DNA of 64,000 nucleotides from Streptomyces megasporus (lineage in GTDB: Bacteria > Actinomycetota > Actinomycetes > Streptomycetales > Streptomycetaceae). The notes under the pieces were generated by a model. The model had not been told where the DNA came from. It saw only the letters and a program-made list of their open reading frames with translations, and did not search any database. Below, piece after piece: positions 36,340-49,660 of the stretch. The stretch lies in assembly GCF_000718985.1 (NCBI RefSeq), contig NZ_JODL01000016.1, positions 124,001-188,000 of the forward strand, in the 5' to 3' direction. Positions within the stretch are counted from its first letter, which is position 1; each line of letters starts with the position of its first letter. Both the position numbers and the translations under genes were made by a program.

Positions 36340-37443
36340 ATGTCCGACTTCGTACCCGGGCTCGAGGGAATCGTCGCGTTCGAGACGGAGATCGCCGAAC
36401 CGGACAAGGAGGGCGGCGCCCTTCGCTACCGGGGCGTGGACATCGAGGACCTGGTGGGCCACGTCTCCTTCGGCAACGTGTGGGGTCTGCTGGTGGACGG
36501 CAGCTTCAACCCCGGCCTGCCCCCGGCCGAGCCCTTCCCCATCCCGGTGCACTCCGGCGACGTCCGGGTGGACGTGCAGTCCGCGCTGGCGATGCTCGCG
36601 CCCGTGTGGGGCCTGAAACCGCTGCTCGACATCGACGAGGAGCAGGCCCGCGAGGACCTGGCGCGGGCCGCGGTGATGGCGCTGTCCTACGTGGCCCAGT
36701 CGGCGCGCGGGCAGGGCCTGCCGATGGTCCCGCAGAAGGAGATCGACAAGGCCGAGACCGTCGTGGAGCGCTTCATGCGCCGCTGGCGGGGCGAGCCCGA
36801 TCCCAAGCACGTCGCGGCCGTGGACGCCTACTGGACGTCGGCCGCCGAGCACGGCATGAACGCCTCCACCTTCACCGCCCGCGTCATCGCCTCCACCGGC
36901 GCGGACGTGGCGGCGGCGCTGTCGGGCGCGGTCGGCGCGATGTCCGGACCGCTGCACGGTGGCGCGCCCTCCCGCGTGCTGGGCATGATCGAGGAGATCG
37001 AGCGGACCGGGGACGCCGAGGCGTACGTCAAGCGGACCTTGGACAGGGGCGAGCGCCTGATGGGCTTCGGTCACCGCGTCTACCGCGCCGAGGACCCGCG
37101 GGCGCGCGTGCTGCGCCGTACCGCCAAGGAGTTGGGCGCGCCGCGCTACGAGGTCGCCGAGGCGCTGGAGAAGGCGGCGCTGGAGGAGCTCCACAACCGT
37201 CGTCCGGACCGGGTGTTGGCCACCAACGTGGAGTTCTGGGCGGCCATCGTGCTGGACTTCGCCGAGGTCCCGGCGCACATGTTCACCTCGATGTTCACCT
37301 GTGCCCGCACCGCCGGCTGGTCGGCGCACATCCTGGAGCAGAAGCGCACCGGGCGGCTGGTGCGTCCCTCCGCCCGCTACGTCGGCCCCGGCTCGCGCGA
37401 CCCGCGTGAGATCGAGGGCTACGACGAGATAGCCCGCCGCTGA
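36340..37443 (+). CDS. Citrate synthase (second, short type)
   Basis: 367 residues. Condenses acetyl-CoA and oxaloacetate, or propionyl-CoA in methylcitrate synthases of the same size. Typical motifs: LRYRGVDIEDL near 27, LHGGAPSRVLGMI near 205, MGFGHRVYRAEDPRARVL near 240 and ARTAGWSAHILEQKRTGRL near 325; the catalytic His and Asp regions are present. A shorter, type II-like enzyme suggests a paralogue of the main hexameric citrate synthase. GAGGAG lies 8 bases before the ATG. A strong bidirectional terminator follows. Confidence 0.94.
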   Translation: MSDFVPGLEGIVAFETEIAEPDKEGGALRYRGVDIEDLVGHVSFGNVWGLLVDGSFNPGLPPAEPFPIPVHSGDVRVDVQSALAMLAPVWGLKPLLDIDEEQAREDLARAAVMALSYVAQSARGQGLPMVPQKEIDKAETVVERFMRRWRGEPDPKHVAAVDAYWTSAAEHGMNASTFTARVIASTGADVAAALSGAVGAMSGPLHGGAPSRVLGMIEEIERTGDAEAYVKRTLDRGERLMGFGHRVYRAEDPRARVLRRTAKELGAPRYEVAEALEKAALEELHNRRPDRVLATNVEFWAAIVLDFAEVPAHMFTSMFTCARTAGWSAHILEQKRTGRLVRPSARYVGPGSRDPREIEGYDEIARR

Positions 37444-37456
37444 GCCCCCTCGGACG

Positions 37457-37502
37457 ACGCCACGGCCCCGGCGCGGGGTTCACCGCGCCGGGGCCGTGGC
37501 GT
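37457..37502 (+). terminator. Strong bidirectional terminator
   Basis: Perfect 20-bp stem (37457-37476 with 37483-37502), 6-base loop, between the converging citrate synthase and the next gene. Confidence 0.9.
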
Positions 37503-37550
37503 TCCGCGTCCGTCACCGGAGCCCGACAGGGCGCCCCGTCACTCCGACCG

Positions 37551-37907
37551 TCACCTCGGCCGTCCGGCGCGCCGGATGAGGTCGACGGTGGCGCGGGGGT
37601 CGTCGACCTCCACCACGAGGCGGGCGTACCGCTCGTCGGCGAGCTCGATGACGACGGCCTTGTCGGGGTTCTTCACGTCCCAGAAGACGCGCTCGCCGCC
37701 GCGGTGGTAGGTGCCCGCGACGATGACGCCGGGTATGTGGGTGCCGGGTGCGCGTATGCCCTTGTACTCGTGGACGATGCCGGGGTCGCGGGCGGCTCCG
37801 CGGACGTTGGCGAGAGGTATCCGCAGGCGGCCCTTGAACGCCCAGAGCTTGTCGAGCCCCTCCATCTCGACGGTGAGGGTGTCGTCGGTGACGGTGACAC
37901 GGGCCAT
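37551..37907 (-). CDS. Small PH-like domain protein
   Basis: 118 residues, all-beta prediction: VTDDTLTVEMEGLDKLWAFKGRLRI, then IPGVIVAGTYHRGGERVFWDVKNP. This fits the bacterial PH-like family in which a beta barrel carries no catalytic residues. No signal peptide or membrane segment. AGGAG lies 9 bases before the ATG. Transcribed away from the CocE-type esterase, separated from it by a hairpin. Function unknown. Confidence 0.8.
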   Translation of the reverse strand: MARVTVTDDTLTVEMEGLDKLWAFKGRLRIPLANVRGAARDPGIVHEYKGIRAPGTHIPGVIVAGTYHRGGERVFWDVKNPDKAVVIELADERYARLVVEVDDPRATVDLIRRAGRPR

Positions 37908-38042
37908 GGTCGGTCTCCTGTCGCTCCTGTCGGGCGGTCGTCGGTCGGGTGCGCGAGGCACGCGGGCGGCGCGGGCGCCGCTTCGGGGCCGGCTCGGCGG
38001 CGCCCGTGGCACGGGAGCGTAGTCGCAGGCCGCGCACGGTCG

Positions 38043-38083
38043 CGGCCGGCCGCGCTCCGTCGGGGACGGGGCGCGGCCGGCCG
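38043..38083 (-). terminator. Terminator after the CocE-type gene
   Basis: 13-bp stem (38043-38055 with 38071-38083) whose 15-base loop holds a smaller 5-bp hairpin; 26 bases after the stop. Confidence 0.75.
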
Positions 38084-38109
38084 TCGGTGACGCCGGGTCG
38101 GCCGGCGGG

Positions 38110-39681
38110 TCAGTCGCGCACCGGGATCTCGACGTGGGAGGACTTCCCGCCGGGTGAGGAGAAGGTGAGCTTCGCGCCGAACGGGTTGTGCTCGGCGTAG
38201 AGGGGGTCGACGGTGTCGATCACCAGGGCGAGCCGGTGCCCGGCCGGCACGTCGTAGGCCGTGGAGAACAGCTCCAGGTCCACGTCGAACGCCTCGCCCG
38301 GCGTCCTGTCGTGGAAGCTGAACGGCGCGTGGGTGACCAACCTGCCGACGCCCAGCGCGTTCACGTCGTACAGGTGGGCGACGAAGGTGCCGCTGGAGCG
38401 GTTGCTCGTCACCGTGGTGCGCAGCTTCACGGTGCCGCGTATCCGCCGTTTCTCGGTGTACCGCTCCGACGTCCAGACGGCGGAGTACCAGTCGGGCAGC
38501 AGCGGGACGGACACCGTCGGCGGGAGTTCGACGAGTTGGTCGAGGAGGCCGGAGAGCATGACGATTCCGCCGTTGGCTCCCGAGTCGACGCCCGTCAGGA
38601 CGCGCTCGGTGTCGTTCAGGGCGATCCGCTCCGTGCCGGACGTCGCGTCCTTCCAGCTCGCGTGGCTCTCCTCGCCCCCGCCGCGGACGCCGAACACGAC
38701 GGGGTCCTCCTCGTCGATGCCGTTGTCCTCGCCCTTGAGGTGGTGGTCGAGCCAGCGTTCGGCGTTGTTCCACACGTCGTTGGGCAGCCCCAGCAGGCCG
38801 CCGATCTCCGGGGTGGCGTGGTCGCCGGCCCGGAACTCCAGCCGCTTGGGGCCGGTCAGCTTCTCGTAGAAGTCGACGTACTGGTTGGGCGGGAAGATGG
38901 AGTCGCCCCAGGCGTTGCCCAGCATGATCGCGGCGCCGTTCGCGTTGATCCGATCGACGTGGACGGAGGCGGAGCGCTTCTTCCCCCAGTCGATCATGTT
39001 CTGTTCCTTCTCCAGGTCGGAGCCGAGGAAGCCGGTGATGATCTCCTCGAACTCGTCGCCGGGGCGGCCGGTGAGGTAGCCGGCGCCGGTGAGGAACGCG
39101 GCTGCCTGGGTGTGCTGGGTGCGACCGCTGTAGATGGAGTCGACGAGGTCCGCCCAGCCGCTCATCGCGACCACGGCCTTGATCCGGTCGTCGAACGCGG
39201 AGGCCAGCAGGCTGATGCCGGCGCCGTAGGAGACGCCGGCCATGCCGACGCGCTCGGGGTCGGCGGGGGTGTTGGCCAGCGCCCAGTCGATGACCCTCGA
39301 CGCGTCGGCGATGTCGGGCGGGCCAGCGACCTCGATCTCGCCGCCGGACTGCCAGAAGCCGCGCGAGTTGTAGCCGAGCACGACGTAACCGGACGCGGCG
39401 AGCTTCTTCGCCTGGGCGAGGTACTCGATCTGCGGCATGGACCAACTGGTGGGGAGGACGACGAGCGGATAGCGACTCCCGTCCGCCGGGACGTCGGCGG
39501 GGGCGACGACGTTGGCGGCGAGCTTCGTGCCGCCGTCGCCGGGGATGTCGACGAACCGGACGGTCGTCGAGCCGGACGCGGCGTGGGCGGTGGTGGCCGG
39601 GCCGACGACGGTCCCGGCCACCACCGCGGCCGAGGCGACGAAGGCGGCGGACGTGCGCAGGTGCCTGTGAGGGTGTCCCAT
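38110..39681 (-). CDS. Secreted CocE/NonD-family hydrolase (peptidase S15 type)
   Basis: 523 residues. Sec signal about 1-34 (TSAAFVASAAVVAG, TAHA). The catalytic alpha/beta domain (about 40-320) has VLPTSWS, the nucleophile elbow GVSYGAG near 150 and GDHATPE near 296 as the His region; the C-terminal beta-sandwich (about 355-523) is the X-Pro dipeptidyl-peptidase C-terminal type. It should be an extracellular Xaa-Pro dipeptidyl-peptidase or esterase. The operator-like repeats at 39761-39800 lie 80-120 bases upstream of its ATG. Confidence 0.9.
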   Translation of the reverse strand: MGHPHRHLRTSAAFVASAAVVAGTVVGPATTAHAASGSTTVRFVDIPGDGGTKLAANVVAPADVPADGSRYPLVVLPTSWSMPQIEYLAQAKKLAASGYVVLGYNSRGFWQSGGEIEVAGPPDIADASRVIDWALANTPADPERVGMAGVSYGAGISLLASAFDDRIKAVVAMSGWADLVDSIYSGRTQHTQAAAFLTGAGYLTGRPGDEFEEIITGFLGSDLEKEQNMIDWGKKRSASVHVDRINANGAAIMLGNAWGDSIFPPNQYVDFYEKLTGPKRLEFRAGDHATPEIGGLLGLPNDVWNNAERWLDHHLKGEDNGIDEEDPVVFGVRGGGEESHASWKDATSGTERIALNDTERVLTGVDSGANGGIVMLSGLLDQLVELPPTVSVPLLPDWYSAVWTSERYTEKRRIRGTVKLRTTVTSNRSSGTFVAHLYDVNALGVGRLVTHAPFSFHDRTPGEAFDVDLELFSTAYDVPAGHRLALVIDTVDPLYAEHNPFGAKLTFSSPGGKSSHVEIPVRD

Positions 39682-39760
39682 GGGCCCTCTCTCCTCTGTG
39701 GGTCGCCGGCCTGGGGAAACCGGCGTGTGGGGGAAAGTGACCCGAGAGTAGGAGTATTGA

Positions 39761-39800
39761 TTACCAGCGGTAACCCCTCAAGGGGTTACGCATCCGTAAC
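39761..39800 (-). promoter_or_regulatory. Two TTAC-N5/6-GTAA boxes joined by a palindrome
   Basis: TTAC (39761) N5 GTAA (39770) and TTAC (39786) N6 GTAA (39796); the inner halves form the 9-bp palindrome GTAACCCCT-CA-AGGGGTTAC. Pattern suggests a regulator binding as two dimers, although it could also end the transcript of the oxidoreductase gene. Confidence 0.45.
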
Positions 39801-39836
39801 TTTTGTCCCAGGCACCACTCGTCTCCTCGACCGCCC

Positions 39837-43911
<4,075 letters not shown>

Positions 43912-43940
43912 GCACACCACCGCGCGTGACCGCCGCCGGC

Positions 43941-44780
43941 TCAGCGCGACAGCCGCTGGAAGCGGCGCACCGCCAGGGGCAGGAAGACGGCCGTGATGAC
44001 CAGCGGCCAGACCACCGCCATCAGCGCCGCGTTCTCCTCGATCCAACTCCCGCCGCTCGCCACCGGGTTGCCGAACAGCTCCCGGATCGCGTCGGCGGTG
44101 GAGGAGACCGGGTTCCACATCGCGATGGCGCCCAGCCAGTCCGGCATCATCGAGGGCGGCGTGAAGACGCTGGAGATCATCCCGAAGGGGAAGGCCACGG
44201 CGAACAGGTTCCCCGCCGCCTCCTGGTTGGGGACGAGCAGCCCGAGGAACACCCCGACCCAGATCAGCGCGGAGCGCAGCAGGAGCAGCAGCACGAAGGC
44301 CCAGAGGGTCGCGAGCACCCCGCCGTCCGAGCGCCAGCCGACGGCCAGGGCGATCAGGACCAGCACCACCAGGTCCAGCGCGGCGTGGAGCACGTCGGAG
44401 ACGCCGCGGCCGGTGACCACCGCGGAGGGGGACATCGGCATGGACCGGAACCGGTCGGTGACCCCGCGGTCCTTGTCGATGACGACGGCCATGGCGGTGT
44501 TCATGAAGCCGAAGGCCATCGTCATGGTGAACATGCCGGGCAGCGCGTACGCCTCGTAGTCCGCCGTGCCCACGTCCATGGCGCTGCCGAAGACGTAGAC
44601 GAACAGCAGCACCGAGACGATCGGGAAGCCGAGCTGCCAGGCGACGATGGACGGCTGCTTGACGAGGTGGAGGAGGTCGCGGCGGACGATCGTCCAGCAG
44701 TCCGCGACCGCCCAGTACAGGCGCCGTCCGTCCCCGTCGGGGAGGACGGGGGCGGGGGTGGTGTCGGGTGCGGCGCTCAC
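43941..44780 (-). CDS. ABC-2 type exporter permease (DrrB-like)
   Basis: 279 residues, six predicted membrane segments (for example [59 protein letters not shown]). The signature [19 protein letters not shown] is typical of drug exporters. GTG start at 44780 overlaps the stop of the ATPase gene (GTGA), so the two are translated together. The two form one exporter; the substrate is unknown but a TetR-regulated hydrophobic drug is likely. Confidence 0.92.
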   Translation of the reverse strand: MSAAPDTTPAPVLPDGDGRRLYWAVADCWTIVRRDLLHLVKQPSIVAWQLGFPIVSVLLFVYVFGSAMDVGTADYEAYALPGMFTMTMAFGFMNTAMAVVIDKDRGVTDRFRSMPMSPSAVVTGRGVSDVLHAALDLVVLVLIALAVGWRSDGGVLATLWAFVLLLLLRSALIWVGVFLGLLVPNQEAAGNLFAVAFPFGMISSVFTPPSMMPDWLGAIAMWNPVSSTADAIRELFGNPVASGGSWIEENAALMAVVWPLVITAVFLPLAVRRFQRLSR

Positions 44781-45838
44781 GCTGCGGTCTCCTTCTTCTC
44801 CGTCTTCTCGTGTTCTCCGGTCCGCCCGTTCCTCTCGTTCCCCCCGGTCGCGCCCTCCGTCCCGTCCCGGTCCGCGCGGTGGCCGGTCAGGTGCAGGAAG
44901 ACCTCGTCCAGGGTGGGGCGGCGCAGCCCGATGTCCTCCACCCCGACGCCCTCGTCCTGGAGGGTCCGGGCCACCTCGGTGAGCGCGGCCACCCGGTCGG
45001 TGACCGGCGCGTGCACCCGGCGCTCCTCGGGGTCGGTGTGGGGTTCGGCGCCGTCCGCGACCGTGGCGAGGACGCGGACGGCGGTGGGGATGTCGGCCGC
45101 GTCGCGGAGCACGACCTCGACGCGGTCGCCGCCGATGGAGCCCTTCAGCCCGGCCGGGGTGTCGTCGGCGATGCGCACGCCCCGGTCGAGGACGGTGATG
45201 CGGTCGGCGAGCTTGTCGGCCTCGTCCAGGTACTGCGTGGTGAGCAGCACCGTGGTGCCGCCCGCGACCAGGGAGCGCACCGCCTCCCACACCTCGTTGC
45301 GGCTGCGCGGGTCCAGGCCGGTGGTGGGCTCGTCCAGGAAGAGCACGTCGGGTGCGAGGATCATGCCCGCGGCCAGGTCGAGCCGCCGCCGCATGCCGCC
45401 GCTGTAGGTCTTGAGCTGCTTGTCGCCGGCGTCCGTCAGGCCGAAGCGCTCCAGCAGTTCGTCGGCGCGCCGGCGGGCGCGGCGGGTGCCGAGGTGGAAC
45501 AGTCGGCCGAACATCTCCAGGTTCTGCCGGCCGGTGAGGATCTCGTCGACCGCCGCGTACTGGCCGACCAGCCCGATCCCGCGGCGCACCCGGCCGGGCT
45601 CGCGGACCACGTCGTGACCGGCCACGGTGGCGCGCCCGCCGTCGAGGCGGACGAGCGTGGCCAGGATGCGCACGGCGGTGGTCTTGCCCGCGCCGTTGGG
45701 GCCGAGCAGGCCGTGCACGGTGCCCCGCCGGACGGCGAGGTCGAAGCCGTCCAGGGCGTGCTTGTCGCCGTACCGCTTGACCAGCCCTTCCGCCAGCACG
45801 GCGTACTCGGCGCTTCCGGCGCCGTGGGGTGTCGTCAT
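44777..45838 (-). CDS. ABC exporter ATP-binding protein (DrrA-like)
   Basis: 353 residues. Walker [10 protein letters not shown], signature [16 protein letters not shown], Walker [13 protein letters not shown] and switch His region [15 protein letters not shown] are all intact. The C-terminal domain after about residue 230 is typical of the daunorubicin-resistance type. The last 25 residues are Glu/Lys/Gly-rich. GGAGGGAGG precedes the ATG. Divergent from the TetR gene; a 17-bp palindrome sits between. Confidence 0.95.
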   Translation of the reverse strand: MTTPHGAGSAEYAVLAEGLVKRYGDKHALDGFDLAVRRGTVHGLLGPNGAGKTTAVRILATLVRLDGGRATVAGHDVVREPGRVRRGIGLVGQYAAVDEILTGRQNLEMFGRLFHLGTRRARRRADELLERFGLTDAGDKQLKTYSGGMRRRLDLAAGMILAPDVLFLDEPTTGLDPRSRNEVWEAVRSLVAGGTTVLLTTQYLDEADKLADRITVLDRGVRIADDTPAGLKGSIGGDRVEVVLRDAADIPTAVRVLATVADGAEPHTDPEERRVHAPVTDRVAALTEVARTLQDEGVGVEDIGLRRPTLDEVFLHLTGHRADRDGTEGATGGNERNGRTGEHEKTEKKETAA

Positions 45839-45852
45839 GGTGCCTCCCTCCG

Positions 45853-45896
45853 AACCGGGTACACCGTACTCGATTGCGCGTACGGTGTACCCGGTT
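45853..45896. promoter_or_regulatory. 17-bp inverted repeat operator between exporter and TetR genes
   Basis: Arms 45853-45869 and 45880-45896 are exact inverted complements (CCGGGTACACCGTAC inside), 10-base spacer. The length and its place between divergent genes fit the binding site of the adjacent TetR protein. The rightmost arm ends in a T run. Confidence 0.8.
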
Positions 45897-45924
45897 TTTT
45901 CGCCCACCCGTAGGATCGGGTGCG

Positions 45925-46734
45925 ATGAGCACCGAAAGAAGCGGCGACTACCTGCGGCGCAGCCTCGAACTCCTGTGGGGGCGACGCGAGCGCCCCACCC
46001 GCGGCCCCAAGCCGGCCCTGACGCTGGAGCGCATCGTCGCCGCGGGCGTCCGGATCGCCGACGCCGAGGGGATCGAGGCGTTGTCCATGCGCCGCGTCGC
46101 CGCCGAACTGAGGGTCGGCACGATGTCGCTCTACCGCTACGTGCCGGGCAAGGCCGAACTGCTGGAGCTGATGATCGACCGCGCCTACGGCATGACGGAC
46201 GGCACCGACGCGCCCGAGGGAGCCAACTGGCGCACGGTCCTGCGGTACGTCGCCCTCGGCACGTGGCGGATGTACCTGGACCACCCCTGGCTGCTCCAGG
46301 TGAACCTGGCCCGGCCCGTGCTCGGACCCGCCGCCGTGGCCGGCTTCGACTACGCCCTCTCCGGCCTGGCCGACCTGGACATCACCGACCACGAGCGGAT
46401 CGGGTTCGTCGCCGCCGTCGACGGCTACGTCGCCGGCTGCGCCCGCACCCATGTCAACGCCGCCCAGGCCGCCCGGCAGACCGGCATCAGCGACGAGGAA
46501 TTCTGGGCCGCGCACGGGCCCATGCTGGAGAAGGCGATGCTCAGCGGCGCCTACCCGCACGTCGCGGCCCTCGCCGAGGACACCTTCGCCGTCCCCGGCG
46601 AGAGACTCTTCGAGTTCGGCCTGGAACGGCTGCTCGACGGACTGGAGACGTTCCTCGCCCGCCGGTCCGGCGCGGGCGGCGGGGCGAACGGCGGGGAAGC
46701 GAGCGGCGGCACGGACGGCATCGAGGCCGACTGA
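45925..46734 (+). CDS. TetR-family repressor of the adjacent exporter
   Basis: 269 residues. HTH about 35-80 ([38 protein letters not shown]), and the C-terminal TetR_C domain (about 100-245) is the type found in TetracyclinR-like regulators. The last 20 residues are Gly-rich. It is encoded divergently from DrrAB-like genes with a long palindrome between, so local repression relieved by a drug is the likely role. ATG 45925 follows the palindrome by 28 bases. Confidence 0.92.
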   Translation: MSTERSGDYLRRSLELLWGRRERPTRGPKPALTLERIVAAGVRIADAEGIEALSMRRVAAELRVGTMSLYRYVPGKAELLELMIDRAYGMTDGTDAPEGANWRTVLRYVALGTWRMYLDHPWLLQVNLARPVLGPAAVAGFDYALSGLADLDITDHERIGFVAAVDGYVAGCARTHVNAAQAARQTGISDEEFWAAHGPMLEKAMLSGAYPHVAALAEDTFAVPGERLFEFGLERLLDGLETFLARRSGAGGGANGGEASGGTDGIEAD

Positions 46735-46861
46735 ACGTCGCGCACCCCGTCGACAACCGCTCCCCCGTCCACCACCATGGCTCCGTCCCGGACGGTCCGG
46801 AACGGTCCGGGAGGGTCCGACGCGGGCGGCACACGGGGAGGCACGGGTGGGGGCGGAATCG

Positions 46862-47425
46862 ATGGGCCGGTTCGGACGGTTCGGCCGGCGGGGCGCGACG
46901 GTCGTCGCCGCGGTGCTCCTGGCGGTGACCGCGACGGCGGGATGCGACGCGGAAGGGGCGACCGCCCCGGACGGCAAGACGACCGGCATGCCGTCCCCCG
47001 ACCCGACGACCCGGAAAACGTCTCCCGCCGCCTCCCCCGACCCGACGACCACCCCGTCCGTGGCCCCTCTCGGGAAGACGCTGCTCGCCGTGACCAAGAC
47101 CGGTGGCATCGCGGGCGTGTACGTGGGCGTCGTCGTCGAACGGGACGGTTCGGTGGAGGTCCTGGACGGCTCGGGCAAAGCCGCGCGGTCCGATCGGATG
47201 CCGGGGGAGGACCTGGCCGAACTGCGCGCCCTCCTGGAGAGCGAGGAGTTCCGGAGCCTGCCGCGGCGCCTCCTCGACCGGCAGGTCGCCGACGCGTTCG
47301 TCTACGAGTTCGTCACGCCGGGGCACGCCGTCCTCACCGACGAGACCTCCCTGCGCGATCCGCTGCGGGACGTCCTGGCGCTGGTCGGCCCCTGGCTGGA
47401 CGACGAGGGTCGGACGTCACCGTGA
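46862..47425 (+). CDS. Hypothetical lipoprotein
   Basis: 187 residues. Signal with basic start MGRFGRFGRRG, hydrophobic core and lipobox TAGC (Cys27). A Thr/Pro/Ser-rich linker covers about 33-65 with two PSPDPTT-type units. The rest is a small alpha/beta domain (TGGIAGVYVGVVVERDGSVEVL). GGGGGCGG lies 4-11 bases before the ATG. No recognised family; possibly a cell-wall-associated protein. Confidence 0.78.
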   Translation: MGRFGRFGRRGATVVAAVLLAVTATAGCDAEGATAPDGKTTGMPSPDPTTRKTSPAASPDPTTTPSVAPLGKTLLAVTKTGGIAGVYVGVVVERDGSVEVLDGSGKAARSDRMPGEDLAELRALLESEEFRSLPRRLLDRQVADAFVYEFVTPGHAVLTDETSLRDPLRDVLALVGPWLDDEGRTSP

Positions 47426-47473
47426 CACGGCTCCCGGCGCGACCCCTCGACGGCGGGGCGTCGTCCTGCCGCC

Positions 47474-48517
47474 TCACCCCCTGAGCCGGGCCGCCCGGCG
47501 CACGGCGAGGACGAGGACGGCGACCGAGGCGAGAGCCAGGACGAGGACGGCGGTGGCCCCCTCCCCCTCTCCCGCCCCGTCGTCCGCCCGATCGTCCGCC
47601 CGATCGTCGGACGTCTCCGTGCCGCCGTCCGCCGCGTCCCCCTTCCCGTCCCGGGGACGCTCCGACGCCTCCTGACGCCGCGCTCCCTCGGGGAGTTGGT
47701 CACCGGACAGCTCCACCGCCCGGACCGCGCCGCGCTCGCCCTCCGTGCCGTACAGCAGGGTGCGGCCGTCCGGAGTGAAGGTCAGCGACTCGCCCTGACG
47801 CTGCATCGGCACGGTCAACCGCCCCAGCTCGTGCGGCTTCCCGTCCCGCCAGGCGTACATGGTCCCGCCGAAGTAGCCGCGCACCGCCAGCCGGGTGCCG
47901 TCCGGGGAGAAGGCGGCGTCGGTCGCCCACACGTCGACGGCGGCGACACGGGTGAAGGTGTTGACGCCGGACTCCGAGAGCTCCTCGGGCCCGGCGTACA
48001 GCGCGCCGCCGTCCTCGTGCTTGCTGACGATGTAAGCCCGCCCGGTGTCGGGGTGGACCGCCAGCGACTCGGCGTCGCGCGGGCCGTCGGCGTAGCGCAC
48101 GGTGAAGCGGGTGACCGGCACTTCCCGGTCGACCAGTTTCTCGGGCTCGGCGAAGCGGTAGATCCACACCTCCGGCCACCGACCGCCGAAGTTGTCGCCG
48201 ATGTCGCCCACGTACACGTGGCCGTCCGGGCCGACCGAGACGGCCTCGACGTCGCGCGGGGCGATACCGCTCAGGGTGATCGTGGCGACCGTCCGCCCGG
48301 TACGGCCGTCCACCGCGTAGACGTACGGCCCGTCGTCGCTGTCGTTGTGCGTCCAGTACACGCCGGGGTGCGCGCGGCTCGCGGCCAGTCCGCTGGACTC
48401 GGTGATCCGCTCGTCCTCGATGGTGAAGCCGGCGTCGCCGTCGGCGGCCCCCGCCGTCCCGGCCGTCCCGAACACGATCACCGTCGCCGCGCCCAGGGCG
48501 CACACCAACCTCCGCAT
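47474..48517 (-). CDS. Secreted WD40-like beta-propeller, C-terminal membrane anchor
   Basis: 347 residues from ATG 48517 (GTG 48547 is an alternative). Signal peptide about 1-25, propeller blades with repeated VSVGPDGHVYVGDIGDNFG and FSPDGTRLAVRG motifs to about residue 265, then an Asp/Glu/Gly-rich linker and a C-terminal helix AVLVLALASVAVLVLAV followed by RRAARLRG, the pattern of a membrane-anchored surface protein. Converges with the lipoprotein gene. Function unknown. Confidence 0.85.
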   Translation of the reverse strand: MRRLVCALGAATVIVFGTAGTAGAADGDAGFTIEDERITESSGLAASRAHPGVYWTHNDSDDGPYVYAVDGRTGRTVATITLSGIAPRDVEAVSVGPDGHVYVGDIGDNFGGRWPEVWIYRFAEPEKLVDREVPVTRFTVRYADGPRDAESLAVHPDTGRAYIVSKHEDGGALYAGPEELSESGVNTFTRVAAVDVWATDAAFSPDGTRLAVRGYFGGTMYAWRDGKPHELGRLTVPMQRQGESLTFTPDGRTLLYGTEGERGAVRAVELSGDQLPEGARRQEASERPRDGKGDAADGGTETSDDRADDRADDGAGEGEGATAVLVLALASVAVLVLAVRRAARLRG

Positions 48518-48585
48518 GGCTCCCAGCCTGCCATTCACCGGGGGCACCCCGGGCGGGCGACGTTCACCCGCGGTCGGTCACCGGG

Positions 48586-49647
48586 TCACCAACGCTCCGT
48601 CCGCGGCCCGGTGAACTCCTTCTCGGACTTCCCGGGCTTCCCGCAGAACTCCGCCTCCGGCACGGAGCCGGTCGATGCCGAGGTGTTGACGTTGTACGCC
48701 ATGGTGCGCGAACCGTTCCGGGTGGAGACGACGAGGGAGGTCGAGCCGTGGATGCCGCCGCTGTGGCCCCACACCGTCACACCGCACGACAGGGGCCGGG
48801 CCTGGATGCCCAGCCCGTACCGGTCGCCCTCCCCGGTGGGGACGGTGGAGAGCAGCTCGGCCATGCTCTCCTCGGAGAGCAGCCGGCCGTCCAGCAGCGC
48901 CCGCAGGAAGCGGTTGAGGTCGTCCACGGTGGAGATCATCTCGCCCGCCGCCCCGGCGACCGACGGGTTGATCTCGGTCACGTCGACCAACTCCCCCTCA
49001 CTGCCGAACCGTTCGTAGGCCCGGCCGTGCGGAGGCGGCATCGTCGCGCGGGTGCCCGGCACCACCGTGGAGCGCAGCCCCAACGGCTCGATCACGCGCC
49101 GCTCCACCTCGTCGGCGTAGGAGTGGCCGGTGACCGCCTCGATCACCAGGCCCGCCAGGACGTAGTTGGTGTTGGAGTAGCTCCAGTCCGTGCCCGGCGC
49201 GAAGACGGGCTCGTGCTCCATGGCGATGGCGACGAGTTGCTCGGGGGTCCAGGTGTCGTAGCGGTGTTCGAAGAAGCCCGACTTGAAGACCTTCTCCTGA
49301 AACTCGAGATCGGAGGTGACGTCGTAGATCCCGCTGGTGTGGTTGAGGAGCTGCCGGACGGTGACCTCCCGGCCGTCGTGCCCATGGCCCCGCACCAGGC
49401 CGGGCAGCCACCGCTCCACCGAATCGTCCAGATCCAATCGCCCCTCCTCCTGCAACCGCAGCAGAACGGTGGCGACGAACGTCTTGGTGATGCTGCCGAT
49501 CCGGAACCGGTCCGGACGCACCCGAGGCCGCTCCGTCGGGACCGAAAACGCCGGCGCACCGTTGACCACACCCATGCCGGTTGAGTCGGATCCGGCCATC
49601 CCGCCGTGCTCCGGGCCCTGCTCCGGAGCGCGGCGGGACACCGTCAC
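48586..49647 (-). CDS. Beta-lactamase/DD-peptidase-fold serine hydrolase, copy A (N-terminally shortened)
   Basis: 353 residues, or 337 from ATG 49599 which has GGAG 9 bases upstream. Class C fold motifs: SxxK as SITK (Ser52), YSNTNY (Y-x-N) and WGHSGG. Secreted relatives normally have a signal peptide and about 60-100 residues before SxxK; here there are 51 and no signal. Homology to the upstream copy begins abruptly at TERPRVRPDRF. It starts 13 bases after the other copy stops, suggesting an operon of duplicates. Could be a cytoplasmic esterase or a non-functional remnant. Confidence 0.72.
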   Translation of the reverse strand: MTVSRRAPEQGPEHGGMAGSDSTGMGVVNGAPAFSVPTERPRVRPDRFRIGSITKTFVATVLLRLQEEGRLDLDDSVERWLPGLVRGHGHDGREVTVRQLLNHTSGIYDVTSDLEFQEKVFKSGFFEHRYDTWTPEQLVAIAMEHEPVFAPGTDWSYSNTNYVLAGLVIEAVTGHSYADEVERRVIEPLGLRSTVVPGTRATMPPPHGRAYERFGSEGELVDVTEINPSVAGAAGEMISTVDDLNRFLRALLDGRLLSEESMAELLSTVPTGEGDRYGLGIQARPLSCGVTVWGHSGGIHGSTSLVVSTRNGSRTMAYNVNTSASTGSVPEAEFCGKPGKSEKEFTGPRTERW

Positions 49648-49660
49648 ACAAGCGTCGGCG

